A stretch of DNA of 64,000 nucleotides from Brevipalpus yothersi (lineage: Eukaryota > Arthropoda > Arachnida > Trombidiformes > Tenuipalpidae): the NCBI GenBank assembly GCA_003956705.1, contig QZCP01000026.1, positions 103,585-167,584 of the forward strand, in the 5' to 3' direction. Below, piece after piece: positions 10,681 through 22,645 of the stretch (position 1 is its first letter; each line of letters opens with the position of its first letter). The notes beneath the pieces are model-generated. The model made no database searches and was not told the DNA's origin. It worked only from the letters and a program-made list of their open reading frames with translations. A program made the position numbers and the translations under genes.

Positions 10681-13600
10681 TTACACAATGCCGCGTATAA
10701 AATTAATTATGAATAAGGATTCATCGAACTTATCTTGCAAGTCAGTATAGTTTTTCTCTAATGATATGAGTTTTTCGCAAGCTTGCAAGAGTTCGGGTGT
10801 CTGTAAAATAACATTGGAATGAACTTTCAGGAAAACAGCTAAATAAGAATGGATTAACTCAAAATCTTGACGCTTCTCCAGAGCAAATCTGATCATACTC
10901 AAGAAGCATTCTAAAAGATGATACTCTTCGAATTCATTTTCTCCATCAGATGGTCTTTGAACATCTAGAGAACGGATCTCTGTATCTATCTCGTTTGGGG
11001 TCATTTTTTTAAGCTTTTCAATAAGTGATAAGCAATCACCACTTTCCGAACAGCTCAGCAATAGTTGACCAAAAGGAGATATTGAGATCAAATTCTTTAC
11101 AACTTGACTTTTATCAGTCTGATCCTTATTGCCCGTATCCAAGGCAAAATCAGGCTCTAACCCGTCAAGGGTCGGAAGGAAAAAAGGGGCATCTTTTGGC
11201 TTTTGTGGCGGCTCTTTTGGTTTGTTCCTCAACTGAAAATGCAAATTATTAGTTGACTGTCGCTAAAACTTATGACTAACATCTTACCTTGATCAGATCT
11301 AAGTTCAAAAGATTTTTCCATCGAGAAGTTGGTAGGTTGGATAAAGTGATAAGCTCTGAGGAAATTTGATCAGGAGATTTGTATTCTAAATCAATCATTT
11401 CTGCATCTGAGTCATTCGATTTTCCAGAATCTGCTTGGATGTCATCCAAGGAGCCCTCATCCTCAGAGTTGACATGTTCGTTATCATCATCATCTTTCCT
11501 AACACTTGGTAGCTCATTGATCATTGGAACAAAATCGGATAGGATTGGCCTCAGGGACAGGGGGAAGAACACTGATAAATTAGTAAAGATGAATATTCCT
11601 AGATCTTTTTCCAATGATAAAGCCAAATATTCTCCATTAGGAGACATCGAAAGACTGGTGCAGGGGTTTGGCATCTTGAACCAATCAATCAATTTTCCCA
11701 AGGCAAGATCCCAAGTTCTTATGGAGCATTCATCTGAAGCAACTATCAGCCACTTGGAGTTATAACTCATAGTGAGATCATTGATACGATCGCCATGAGA
11801 GGGAAGATTACGGATTATGCGTTTTGTGTCTACATCAATTACACGTACAGTGTAATCAGAAAGTGCAATCGCTAGTAAAGAACTGAGAAAATAAAAGGCA
11901 AATTACTTTCTGATCATAAAGGTTCTAAATTTTTACCTCTCTTTATGAAAATAAAACTTTCGGATAGATGATTCGAGTTTCAAGGTATGAATTAACTCTC
12001 CCTTTTTGAAAGACCAAAATTTCACAGTACCTAAGTCGTCTCCACTTAGTAAGAAACGGGAAACTTCGTCACATGAAAGGCCACGAACGGGGGATTCATG
12101 AGCTGGAAATAGAAAACTTTGAGAATGAACTTTCGCTTGAAATTTGACTATAAATACTCACCTCTTTCATCACCATAAGAGAGTCTGAAGATGCCTGACT
12201 GAATATTGTACTTATCTATATGACCAGTGTTATAGCCGATAGTGGCAAAATTTCCACAACTACTCAAAGTGATTGCCTAAAAATCGCAAAAGGATTAATT
12301 TATTTCGATTCCTTGAGGATTGGAAAAGAAAATTCCTACCGTAGCCTCTACGTCCTTCTTGTAGGAGAATCTCTGATGAAGTAGTTTGTGAGATCCCATT
12401 CGCATCTTTTGGGTGGTCCAAGTTGTTACAAGAGCAAGATTTTTGTGTCGAGCGATGACATTGTCCCATTCAGATTCACGAATACTCTCTTGAAATAGAG
12501 GAACAGTAATTATGAAATTAAGACCTTCCCTATGATGACAAAGATACGAACCTGTGGCAATCTCAACGATTGGCGGCATTACGTTAGGGTCATGAGCTAC
12601 TCCAACTTTTTTTGCAAATTTACGATTGAAAGATGCAGTTCCTAGTGATCTATTGAGCCGTTCACTCCATACAGAGAAACATCTGAAAGTTGAGTCTGAT
12701 GCGACGCTCAAAATTTGGTTGTCCTCTGAACCATAAAATCGAATAAAATTTGGTGGAAATGAGTGACCATCCCTCTGATGAAGAATTCGACCATTATTCT
12801 CGGTATCATCAAAGCACCACATTTTCAATGAGTTATCTGTTGAGCTAGTTAACATCAGAGGTTCACCATTGATGTATTGACACCCATGAATGGCTCCTCG
12901 GTGGACATCTCTCTTGTGGCACTTGAGAGCACCCTTATCCAAGTCCCAGATAGCAATATGTCCCTTATCTGAGGTAGTTGCCATATGTGGAGGTCCATCA
13001 GTACGAAATGATATTCGTACGACTGGACCCCAGTCTTGGATAAATTTTAGGAGAGTCTCATCGTATCTAATATTGTGTATGATGATAAGTCCATCTTCTA
13101 ATCCAATTGCTACTAGATCAACAGCAGGAGCTTGTTCGATTGTTTTTACTGGAGATTGCCAGCCTTTGAATGTAAAAATCAACTTTTGTGTTCGTACGTT
13201 CCACAGCTGCAGAGAACCTTGTTGAGAGCCAAGTAAAACTTTGTTCAAATAGGTACTTGGATGAAGAATACAAGATATTGTAAAAGATGGACCAAAAGGC
13301 ATCTCTAAAGTGATTTCTAAGAATTCAGAAGATAAAATCAATATTTCAGCAAGAGTTTCAGTGAAGAATAGAGATGAACCTACCCCCATTGGATATTTCG
13401 ATTACACGCAGAACGTTGTTAGAATCTATCGATATTAAATGCTGTCCAAAATTAATTAGAGAATGAATAGATGCATCATGGCCTCCAAAAGTATGATAAA
13501 GCTGTTAGAAAACAGTTCAGGTTTAAAATTGAGCTTATTTCGAATGAGTTTTGATCATTTTACCCATCTATGGCCATGTCTCCATCCGTAGATTTTGTTT

Positions 13601-13920
13601 CCCGCGCTTGTGAAGACATGCTTCGAATCTGCTGCAATTGCACTGATTGGATCGGGAGTTGAGTGGCCTAATGGAGAAACGAAATTTCATGACTCTAAAC
13701 ATAACAGGCAAACAAGAGTCAGATATTTACTTGTCTCTAATAGTTGCAGTTTAGAATTGTAAGTGTGAAAATAACGACCAACTGGTATGACAATTCTCAG
13801 ATCTTCCAACTTTTCAATGTAACGAACGATAAAAGGCTTATCCATTGATACCATGCCGAGAGCTTTGTATCCCTCGAATATTTTACTTGCATTCTTGTAT
13901 TGTAGTGGTGTTTGATCCAT
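10681..13920 (-). CDS. WDR36: WDR36/UTP21 small-subunit processome protein
   Basis: Eight exons (13920-13731, 13667-13564, 13501-13384, 13316-12340, 12276-12162, 12102-11937, 11882-11288, 11232-10681) add up in phase to 938 residues, close to human WDR36. WD40 repeats fill the first three quarters. Diagnostic stretches include LHPSTYLNKVLLGSQQGS, then QAPAVDLVAIGLEDG, and ECSIRTWDLALGKLIDWF. The last exon, after SRWKNLLNLDLIK, is the UTP21 C-terminal helical domain, with APFFLPTLDGLEPDF and DTEIRSLDVQ. The protein is part of the U3 snoRNP/UTP-B complex needed for 18S rRNA processing in the nucleolus. An acidic, probably disordered segment (KDDDDNEHVNSEDEGS) lies just before the C-terminal domain. 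Intron sizes are small, about 50-80 bp, with clean GT-AG borders. Confidence 0.95.
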
Positions 13921-14666
13921 CTTGAAAAATCTATGAAAACAAAAATTGTCATTAGCTGATTGAAAATTTTCGTGCTCAAAATTAATTAAAAAGAAGGGCC
14001 TGGTGGGAATGATATTCAGGGAATAACTTTGTTTCCAATTCTGACCGATTCACTAACAAGAGATATCATTTACAAGGCGGATTGTAACAGCAATCAAGCG
14101 ACAAAGTGTTAAGTCGCTCCCATCACAATATATTCACACACAAAAACACACTTCTTTCAACAGCGAAAAGAGTGATGTTTACTCTAATCATAAAGCATAA
14201 AGTAATCAGAAGCCTTCCTCACCTTTCACCTACAATTATATTTAGCTACAATTTACTCAAGCCTTCACTATCACATACATAAAACATTCACGATCAAACA
14301 AGAGTGGGAACGAAAACAATTAAACACCCAAAGAGAGACCATACCACTATCGATTCAAGTTGATCACAATTTAAATCCATGCCGAAAACATACACACATC
14401 TAACATGTGATGAAGAGATGAAGAAACATGCTGCTTGGGATGTTGAGCATGTTGAGCATGTTTTCTTGTGGCAAAGACTCACGCAATCAACTTTACTATG
14501 CTCACTCACCAACAGAGAGAGAGACTTCGATATTCGAAAAGTTCTCTCTATCTCCGTTTCAGTTGAATATTTTATCCAGAATCGGAAAGTTTGATTGATA
14601 AAAATATTTATTCATATTCGATTTTGAGTATCATCCGATGACTTGAGAAGAAGTGAAAAGTGTTCA
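13921..14666. promoter_or_regulatory. divergent intergenic region, WDR36 / beat-like gene
   Basis: This 746-bp region lies between two start codons facing away from each other and therefore must include both 5' UTRs and promoters, unless unseen upstream exons exist. A tandem GAGCATGTT repeat occurs near 14445-14462. No core promoter motif stands out. Confidence 0.4.
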
Positions 14667-16372
14667 ATGATGGCTGTGAAAATGTTTCCCAAAAGTCGAA
14701 TCAGTAGAAGTAGTAATGGTGGTAGTAATTTTTATTCATCTTTTTTTATAATCACTTGTGTGGTGATCATCTTGTTCCCATGTTTGAATGCTTTTCGTGT
14801 TTTTGTACTGGTCCCACAGTCAGTTGAACGTGGACATGATGCTATACTGGCTTGTTATACACCAGATTTAGAGGATCATGAACTTTATCGGATAACCTGG
14901 CTGAAAGATGGGGAACGATTGTATCGTTTCAAGATCAATCATCCTCGAGATCGAGAAACATTCCATGTGCCCGGTGTTCAGATTGATCCATTGGCTTCCA
15001 ATTTGACTCATCTGTATCTGAAGCAAGCAGATATTTCGGCCGAAGGTATATATGCCTGTGAAGTTGAAACTCGTGGTCCAAGTTTTCGATCAGCTCGAAA
15101 TGCAAGCCTTTTACGGATGTTCTCAGTTCCTGGTGATTTTAAAACTGTGGTCAAAATCAGTACCGATGATCCAAATGGTCGAGGTGATCTTGAATGTACT
15201 TCGGCTCCTACTCATCCGGAAGTTAAATTAACTTGGTACATTAATGGTGAGCCAGCTGCGTGGAATAGAGTTACGAATTATCCGGTCGAAACAACTCGCG
15301 AAAATCTCAAGGTAAGCAATAAATAAAAATGTCTATATTCAGTAAGTGAGACCTCCAAATTTTCTTAGTCATGAAAAATTATTGATACACCAAACAGTTA
15401 AGGAACGTTATTCTTGTCAAAATGTGAGAAGAAAAGTTATTGCCAATTCCTAACACATTCTCCATGGAAGTCTTGGAGAGTCTTTGAAAAAATTCCCAGT
15501 TCATTATGCTCAATTTGATGTTCGATGATGATACTTACAGTACCATGATGGTACTTGAACTCGAGTTCAATTATTTATTCATTCATTCCCATCGAGAGAT
15601 TAGAATGTCTCGAATTTTGTCCCCACCAAGAAGATGAGAGAAAGGAATAAGCTTTTGTCTCGATTGCTCATCTGAGATTAGTTGAGGATCGAGTAGGAAG
15701 CTTCGAAAAAATTGGAAGGCTACATTTTTATGCGTATATTCATGAGAATAACGACTCTGTATTCACTTGAAGTGAATCTTTCTTCCTTTCTCTTTCTCTC
15801 TTTCTCTCTTTCTCTCTTTCTCTCTTTCTCTCTTTCTCTCTTTCTTTCTCATTTTTCATTCGAATTTTTGGCTTTGAGTCAATTTTGATCGTCTCCATTG
15901 CTGAATAAGTTGGTTCCATTCCATACTTGACTTTCAATCCTGTGTATTACTCGATTTAACAGCATTCCATCTCGTAGACTTGCTATTGTCCAAAAAACTA
16001 ACATATGATTCCTGTATACTTATTCAGATATCCAAATCTCGATTGAGCTATGTTCCTGATGATAGTGAGACAAGCTATTCGTGCGAAGGTCTTATACAAT
16101 TCAACAAATTTTTGCTCAAAGCCACAAGTCAGCTAAAAGTTCCAGGCTCTCATACTGGAGCTTTCCCACCGGAAACCTTTACACATGAAACTTTGGATGA
16201 CTTCAATCAGAGGGAAAGAGAATTCGAATCTGGTAATGCCGTTATAAGTGAACCTTTTAAAGAGGATAAAAATCAACGGAAGAGACTTCGAAGTGCAGGA
16301 AACCCTAGCTTGTCTCAAGTTGGCTTAGCATCTTTACTCCTTAATCTTGTATTCTATTGTATTCTTCATTGA
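14667..16372 (+). CDS. beaten-path-like Ig-domain cell-surface protein
   Basis: Two exons (14667-15311 and 16028-16372) give 329 residues. Residues 1-43 end in a hydrophobic signal segment (FFIITCVVIILFPCLNA). The first Ig-like domain starts FRVFVLVPQSVERGHDAILA, with a conserved Trp (ITWLKDGERLYRF) and a closing YACEVE. The sequence HVPGVQIDPLASNLTHLYLK matches the beaten-path family, whose Drosophila members are ligands for Side receptors in motor-axon guidance. A second, degenerate Ig domain (LECTSAPTHPEVKLTWYING) spans the intron. After a polar stretch the protein ends in a hydrophobic tail (LSQVGLASLLLNLVFYCILH) with no cytoplasmic part, which suggests GPI anchoring. Which Beat paralogue it is cannot be decided here. 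Confidence 0.85.
15778..15850. repeat. (TCTCTTTC)n-type pyrimidine tract
   Basis: An imperfect octamer-based pyrimidine repeat inside the single intron of the beat-like gene. Confidence 0.85.
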
Positions 16373-19105
16373 GTTTTATCTCTCCCATTAAAATACTCAG
16401 CTAAACATCAGCAATATATACATATTCAACTGGCCTTGATGAGAAAAATTTTTGGAAGCTGAGTTAATTTTGTACCAACAAAACTATACAATCACTGTAA
16501 TGGGCCACATTTTCTACTAACTAGTAAAAGTTTTCAAACAAATCTTGCGTATTTCCTCTCTTCTCTCTCCTCATCTCTGTCCTTCTTTTCTAGTTGAATT
16601 ACTTAAGAAAGCAAACAAGAATGTAAGAGCTATAAGAGCTTGCATCCCTGTCTTGAGTCTTTTTCAAGTTTATTGATGTTTTCCAAGCCATTCACTTGCC
16701 TACATATTTCAAGAATAATAATACATGTATATAGGAGTACTTTCAAGAGGTAGAAGATGACAAAAATTCTCCATTAACTCTCTCTCCTCACAAAAAATTG
16801 AGCTGCGTTCATATCCGATTTTATAGAAGAATTCATAATTGAGAAGTCTCGGGAAAAATTCATCTCCACATCTTAGTTGTGACTCATGAGGAGTGTTTTT
16901 CCAATTATTTTCGGGTACAACAAATACTATCGCCTTTGCCAAAAATCATGCCCCTCAAGAAGTCAGATTGAGTAAGAATCGCTTCAGTTACCATCTTGGC
17001 TGAAAACATGGAAGCGTCATCCTGTTAATCATTGGAAGGGAAGTTTTCACTTTCTCTCTGTTGATGACTCAAAATAAATCAGTCTCAGACCAACAAAAAT
17101 CATGGCACAAAAAATCGACAACCGTAGAAGAAAGGTTATCAGAAGATTCTGAACGACTGAAAAATTGGATAGGAAATCGAAAAAAAAATTCGTCAAGGTA
17201 AGTGGTTTGGTTCGAAAGTAGGCGAATGAAAAAAAAAATGTTTTCGATGAGAAAACTTGACCGCCTTCTGTTTTATTTTGTTTCATATAACTTTCCAACA
17301 CTATAAGTGACACAAATTATTTTTTCTCCATCTTTCATCCCTATACATCAACAATCATCTGAGGGGCTGTCCTGACACATACAAATATATCGGAGGCCTG
17401 AATTCTCACCAACAACCTCCAGTAACAATTATATTCATTGTGATGATGATTCTTGGGCCACAAGGCAGATCAAAGTGTGGGATGGCCATGATGACGAATG
17501 CAATCATCGTGGGCGCTTGTTTTCTGGTTCTTTATTACCGAGTTTGGTTGGAATGTCCATGGAATAGAGTAGTGTATAAAGTATTTTCTCCGCGAAAAAG
17601 CTGAGAAAGAGAGATAATGAAAAATTGTAAGAGGCAGTACTAAGCGATTCATTCGGAACTTTGGGTGATTCACATTTGTAGCCTTCTTCTTGTACCCAAG
17701 AAAATTTTCGCAAAACTTCTTCAAACTTATCGTGGGACGATACATACATTGAGATCGATCACCGGTTCCGTCACTTTTTGGCGAATGGCGAAACAAAATT
17801 TTGGTTCACTCAACCCTTTAACATTTCCACAACTTGTTTTCACCTTTCGAATGCAATTTTCATTCATCATTTTTCATCATTTTTCATCATGAAAAATAAT
17901 ATAATTTTCAGTATCGGTATTTTTATTGATGATCATTATTGGTTTACGATAAACTTTCCCACACTCTCTTTTCAGCACGATCGATCATATCATCATCATG
18001 TGATACGAAAAAAGTGACTCAAGTCCATCTGGGCAAACTTTACACCTTCATCTTTTCCTCCTTTTCCCAGGCATTTTAATATGAGCACAGATTTCATCAG
18101 CATAACTCATCCGTGAGAATATTGTCCATTAGTAAGGAATCGAGAGAGATAAGAGAGATAAGTTTTTCGAACCAAGCAACTATCTGTACGATATTGTCAA
18201 CGGACGAAAAGACAGATAGATAGATAGCCAGCCTGACAGATAGAGAGAGAGAAAATATTTTTGGCCCAGGGATGTGCTCATGGAGAGATGGTAGATCTGG
18301 GCTTGACATGTTCATTGGTCCACAATCTCTCTTTCTCATTCTCTTTCTCACTTCTCTGGTTCCATAGCATTTAAAAAGCAGTCCAACATGGCGCTCGTGG
18401 AAACCAGTTGCACGCAATCAGTTGCTTGTATGTTGTATGTTGGTAATCTGTGAAGAGAGTGGAAAAAGAGAGTAGAAAAAGAGAGAGAGAAAGAGTGTCT
18501 ATATTTTTATCTCTCGTGTGGATGGAACAGCCATCATCATCGGTTGCTGTCCATCGTGCAAACAAAGATAATACTTGATAAGTTTTTTGGTGAGTGACTG
18601 TGTTTATATACACACACACTGCGCTCCTTCATCAAGGCTCCTCTCTCTCTCTCTCTTTCGTGAAGATTCATTGCCATCATCATTTACCGTTACAATCTTT
18701 CTCACTGCCCATCTCACTGTCTACGATTTGCATCTCTCTCGATCTTCATGTTTATCTCTGGTCTTTGTTGTTATCTGAATTAGGCGAGCTGATCTTAGTG
18801 TACGTTTTGAATGCTAATCACTTTTGCATTTTTGATGATAGTTCAGTATTGATTCAACAGTTGAAATTATAGTTTCCTGCAAAACTTTTGACTGCTATCC
18901 ACCAGATTATTATCACATTCAAATCATTGTCATTGTGATTTTATTTGTGGTCACTTTCTTGCAAGACAAGTTTTCTTCTTCCGCTTTTAACTTTCTCTCT
19001 TTCTTTTGTGAACAATTGTTGTTGTCTGGTGGGTTGATCAGTGAAACTTTCTACTTTTAACTATAAATACTTTGAGTTGTGATCCAACTGCAATCATTCC
19101 TCGAG
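16373..19105. other. intergenic region between beat-like and Bcl-2-like genes
   Basis: This 2.7-kb stretch has small open frames on both strands that lack splice-site or family support. A short tandem repeat of TTCATCATTT lies at about 17858-17890, and several (GA)/(CT) runs are present. The last few hundred bases must hold the 5' UTR of the Bcl-2-like gene. I see no RNA gene. Confidence 0.4.
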
Positions 19106-20089
19106 ATGGCCAGAGGATTCAAGCCAGTGGGATGTCAAACTAATTCATCCTCAGAGTCCAGTGATTCTAGATCTTCCAGGGTTCATTTAGTCTCCAACCT
19201 TGGCAATACCCTCGAAGGCTCACCAGCCGATCAAACTGCCATTGCTGCTCAAGTCCTTTTCCATGATTTTTATCAAGTTGCTTTCATGAACAATGGTGTT
19301 GTATTGCATGATGATCCACTACAAAATCAGATCAGGTAAGCGTAAGTGGAACTAAATTACTCTCTTCTCTTTTTGTTGCAAAGTTATTTTCTGTTATTCA
19401 TTTTGTTTTGCTTTGAATGTATGAAAAATTTGCATCCACTAGCACTCATCCACATACTTCTTCTCTACAAACTGCATCTTCTCATAGCCAAAATGAATCC
19501 TATGCTATGGAAGTTATGGCCAGTGTTGGACAAGATTTGCGTCGAATTGCCCAACAGATTGAACAATCACAAGAAAGACATATAATACGTCGAAGAGCTG
19601 GTGATGTGAGTAGTGTTTACCAAAATTCGATGCATTCAAATTAGCGACAATGATGATATACTTTGCATATCTTTTTCTAGGTTGATGTAAAAATCAGCAC
19701 ATATGAACACTTTGCAGCAATATTGCGAGAACTTTTCCCAAATGGCCAGATAACACGAGAAGGGATCGTCGTTCTGTTCTTCTTTTGCTCTGATGTTGCC
19801 TTCAGGGCATATTCATCTGGTCCTATTGCTTGCTTCCATCAACTCATTAACTGGTCCCTCCGCTACATATATCAGCACATTTGTGACTGGGTTCGAGCCC
19901 AGGGTGGTTGGGTAAGTTTACGAATGAATCATCACCTGAGATATGTTTTGTGGCTCACTCTTATTTCTTGTTACATGTATATTACAGCAAAGTGTAATCA
20001 GTGGAACTGCTCGTGGAGCCGCAGTCACCGTTTGCGCCGTACTTGGATCGGTAGCTTTTGCCATGTACATAAAGAACAATCTAATTTGA
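19106..20089 (+). CDS. Bax/Bak-like multidomain Bcl-2 family protein
   Basis: Four exons (19106-19335, 19443-19605, 19681-19911, 19988-20089) give 241 residues. The order of elements is that of Bax/Bak/Bok. A BH3-like helix (EVMASVGQDLRRIAQQIE, residues 100-117) comes first, then a BH1 region (ITREGIVVLFFFCSDVAFRA, from 155), a well-kept BH2 (WVRAQGGW, 201-208), and a C-terminal membrane anchor (GAAVTVCAVLGSVAFAMYI). Family members regulate mitochondrial outer-membrane permeability. Two features are odd. The near-invariant BH3 aspartate is Gln107, with Asp shifted to 108. The BH1 signature NWGR reads TREG (156-159). The frame is intact, so this is divergence rather than decay. Pro- or anti-apoptotic activity cannot be assigned. 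Confidence 0.85.
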
Positions 20090-21590
20090 AAATCCTTATC
20101 GTCATGGTCAAAAAAGTCCCATCTTGTCTTATTCTACTCATTTGTCCATGATATTTGCTCAATTCTCAATTTTGTTCAGTTTCTCATTAATTTTTTTTAC
20201 TTTCTTTCGTACTTTCCAAAATATTTTAGTTACCATCGAAACATTCTATTGTATCTTAATATTTAAGACATGTTGAGCATGTTGATATCACATACCATTT
20301 TAACTGACCAATATCTGCCTGCCATTTAACTTACAATATTTTATACGGATGTATTCCAATCCTGCCTATAAAAATGGATTTTATGATTTCTTATCTATTC
20401 TCTTTAAAAGTATCAAGCATCAGTTGTGTTTACAGCTTATTCTTGTTCATTTTCTATTATCTTTCTCTTGAATTCTCAAATACATGTATAGTGGCATTTA
20501 GCTGCATAAAATTTTATACAACCGCACAGAATTTTGTGATGCAAGGTGTGAAATATGAAGATATTACATGTAATATGCAATAGATGCAATCGTAGAGAAG
20601 TATTGAGTAAGAGCTGACTAACAATCCTAACATTCTTCCGGGGAGATACATTGTATTTGATCAGATACATACGTACATGTATCAACGTTAAATTATGGCT
20701 GGGTTTGCGAAACCAATAATTGCTCAGGATCATAACGATGGAGATGGCGTCTGTAACTAAATTCGATGGGATGCGATGAAGACAATATGTTCTATGGGAG
20801 AAATTTTCTCACGATTAAACTTGATCTTGATATAGAACATTGATTTAACAATGTTTATTTGGTCTTCATCGTCATTTTTCTTGTTTTGTACAGAATTTTC
20901 CCTATCATCGATCACTTTTTTGGAGGGAGAATCTGATCTATTCTGATTCTGTTCATTTATCGCTTCCTCTAGAAAATTTTCACATCACTAGATCTAGCCC
21001 TGAATTTTTTTTTATCAAAATGCAAATTGCCGTTACCAGAAAAAGAATCATGGGAACCTAGTATCGAACTATCCAAGAAATTTATTAGCCCAATCTTTTA
21101 CTCATGAACAGTAGGATAGGAAAGAACTTTCAATTTCTCTCGAGCTGATCTCATTTCTGAATCCCTCATTTCGATTTGAGAATCTTCTCATCAGAGAAGA
21201 TGATTCATCACCGGAAAAAATTCCCTTAACAATGATTTCAAGGAGTTTAAATTTTTGATTACAAATTCAGTAACTCAACAATCAACATACACTAAAAATC
21301 TGATGGAATTATACTTGTCAGTCAATCTTCGAGTTCATTTCTGATTCACACATTCTCAATTGAAAAAGGAACTACAAACAGTTCATCAGCTAGTCGGACT
21401 GTGATCGGTCCGAATTTTCTCATCCTCACCTTTGACTCATCTCAAGCAATTAAATCTGGCAATTTTTGATTGGAATGAAAAATCAATCCAATCTACCTTG
21501 ACCAATAATCAATGATAATCATATTTGAGGTGATAAATTGATGAGGTATTGAGAGGCGGGAAACAATTCAAAAGAAGCGCAGCGCAGTTT
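20090..21590. other. intergenic region upstream of the transposon
   Basis: A 1.5-kb AT-rich stretch downstream of the Bcl-2-like gene. No exon, RNA gene or repeat is recognisable. The 3' UTR of the Bcl-2-like gene must lie in its first part. Confidence 0.4.
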
Positions 21591-21599
21591 GTGTTTAAT

Positions 21600-22477
21600 C
21601 ACAGACACCAGAGGTTTCACTGCCATTCTCCCTAAAACGCCAAACAAAACTCCCGATCACATGATCAAAACAAGTAGAGCGAAGAAGAGGGAAAATTGAA
21701 TGAAAAAAAACGATTTTCTGGGATTGGAATTTTACATGAACAACTGGATATTTCGATAGAATAGAGTATGCAGAGTATTAATACAGTCTCAAAAATTCGA
21801 AATTTTGGCCTAGAAGGCCAGAAAATCGACCTGAATTCGGCAGAAGTTCGAGAAAATGATCATAGATGGCGCTCAAAATGCAGATTCCCATAGACTTTCT
21901 CAGATAAATCGATTTATTAGAACTTAGATTGAGTCAAAGACTAGGAATCTGACTTTCCAGGATAGAACTCATTCAGTTCTATTAGAAAAATATCATTTTC
22001 ACGACTTGGCTCAACTTTTGTTCTAAATAAAACCAGATACCACCTCGAATCCCATGTTAAAAAAAATTCAATGTTGAATAACTTCTCCAAAAAGTGAGCC
22101 AAGTCGATGAAACTGCATTTCCCGAATAGATATAGATAAGATCCAGAGTCTCAATCTGTCAAAAGTTGAAAAAGTTCTATATTCAGGCCAATCAGAACCG
22201 ATATCGATTACAATTGCTAAAAAATTCATATTTTCATGATTTTTCCGAGCTGACTCGAATTTCAATCAAATTGAAATTGAAAAGTATCGGTTGTATAGAT
22301 GATTCTAAGCTCAAAGTCATTTTCGTTCATTAGAACTGGTCGCATGAATTCGATCAGATATCGACGTTGTGCACCGCCCTCTATTGGATGAACTAAATTT
22401 TCTTCTCTCTCTTCAGTTCCCTCAATTTTTTCCCCAGCGTGCTCCCTCTCATAGCAGTGAAACCTCTGGTATCTGTG
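21600..22477. mobile_element. non-autonomous DNA transposon (MITE-like) with 24-bp TIRs
   Basis: The left end (21600-21623) and right end (22454-22477) are inverted repeats identical at 23 of 24 positions, sharing the core ACCAGAGGTTTCACTGC. The element is flanked by a perfect 9-bp direct repeat, GTGTTTAAT, at 21591-21599 and 22478-22486, as expected for a target-site duplication. The 878-bp interior has no transposase-like reading frame; the longest open frame is about 65 codons. A 9-bp duplication is usual for Mutator-like elements, but the TIR sequence alone does not fix the superfamily. The near-identical ends and perfect duplication suggest a fairly recent insertion. The right end is only about 160 bp before the LMAN2 start codon. 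Confidence 0.85.
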
Positions 22478-22645
22478 GTGTTTAATGTTGGAAGAGAGAG
22501 AAACTTGAGAGCAGCTTCAAGTGAAAGTAACTTAAATCCATTTCTTGATCATGTTTTGAGTCTTGTGAATTGTGTTTATTATTATTTTCCTTTCTTCTCT
22601 TTCCTATATAGTTGACATTTTACAATCATTTACCTCATCATCATC

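Noticed and set aside
16709..16942. Minus-strand open frame downstream of the beat-like gene
   Set aside because: It does not start with ATG, lacks an acceptor with a pyrimidine tract, and matches no family I know.
17504..17749. Minus-strand open frame with coding-like first half (HDKFEEVLRKFSWVQEEGYK)
   Set aside because: An in-frame stop lies just upstream of the ATG, the second half decays into repeat-encoded residues, and no splice sites fit.
19880..19900. GTTCGAGCCC, similar to a tRNA B box
   Set aside because: It lies inside a coding exon of the Bcl-2-like gene and no matching A box or cloverleaf is present.
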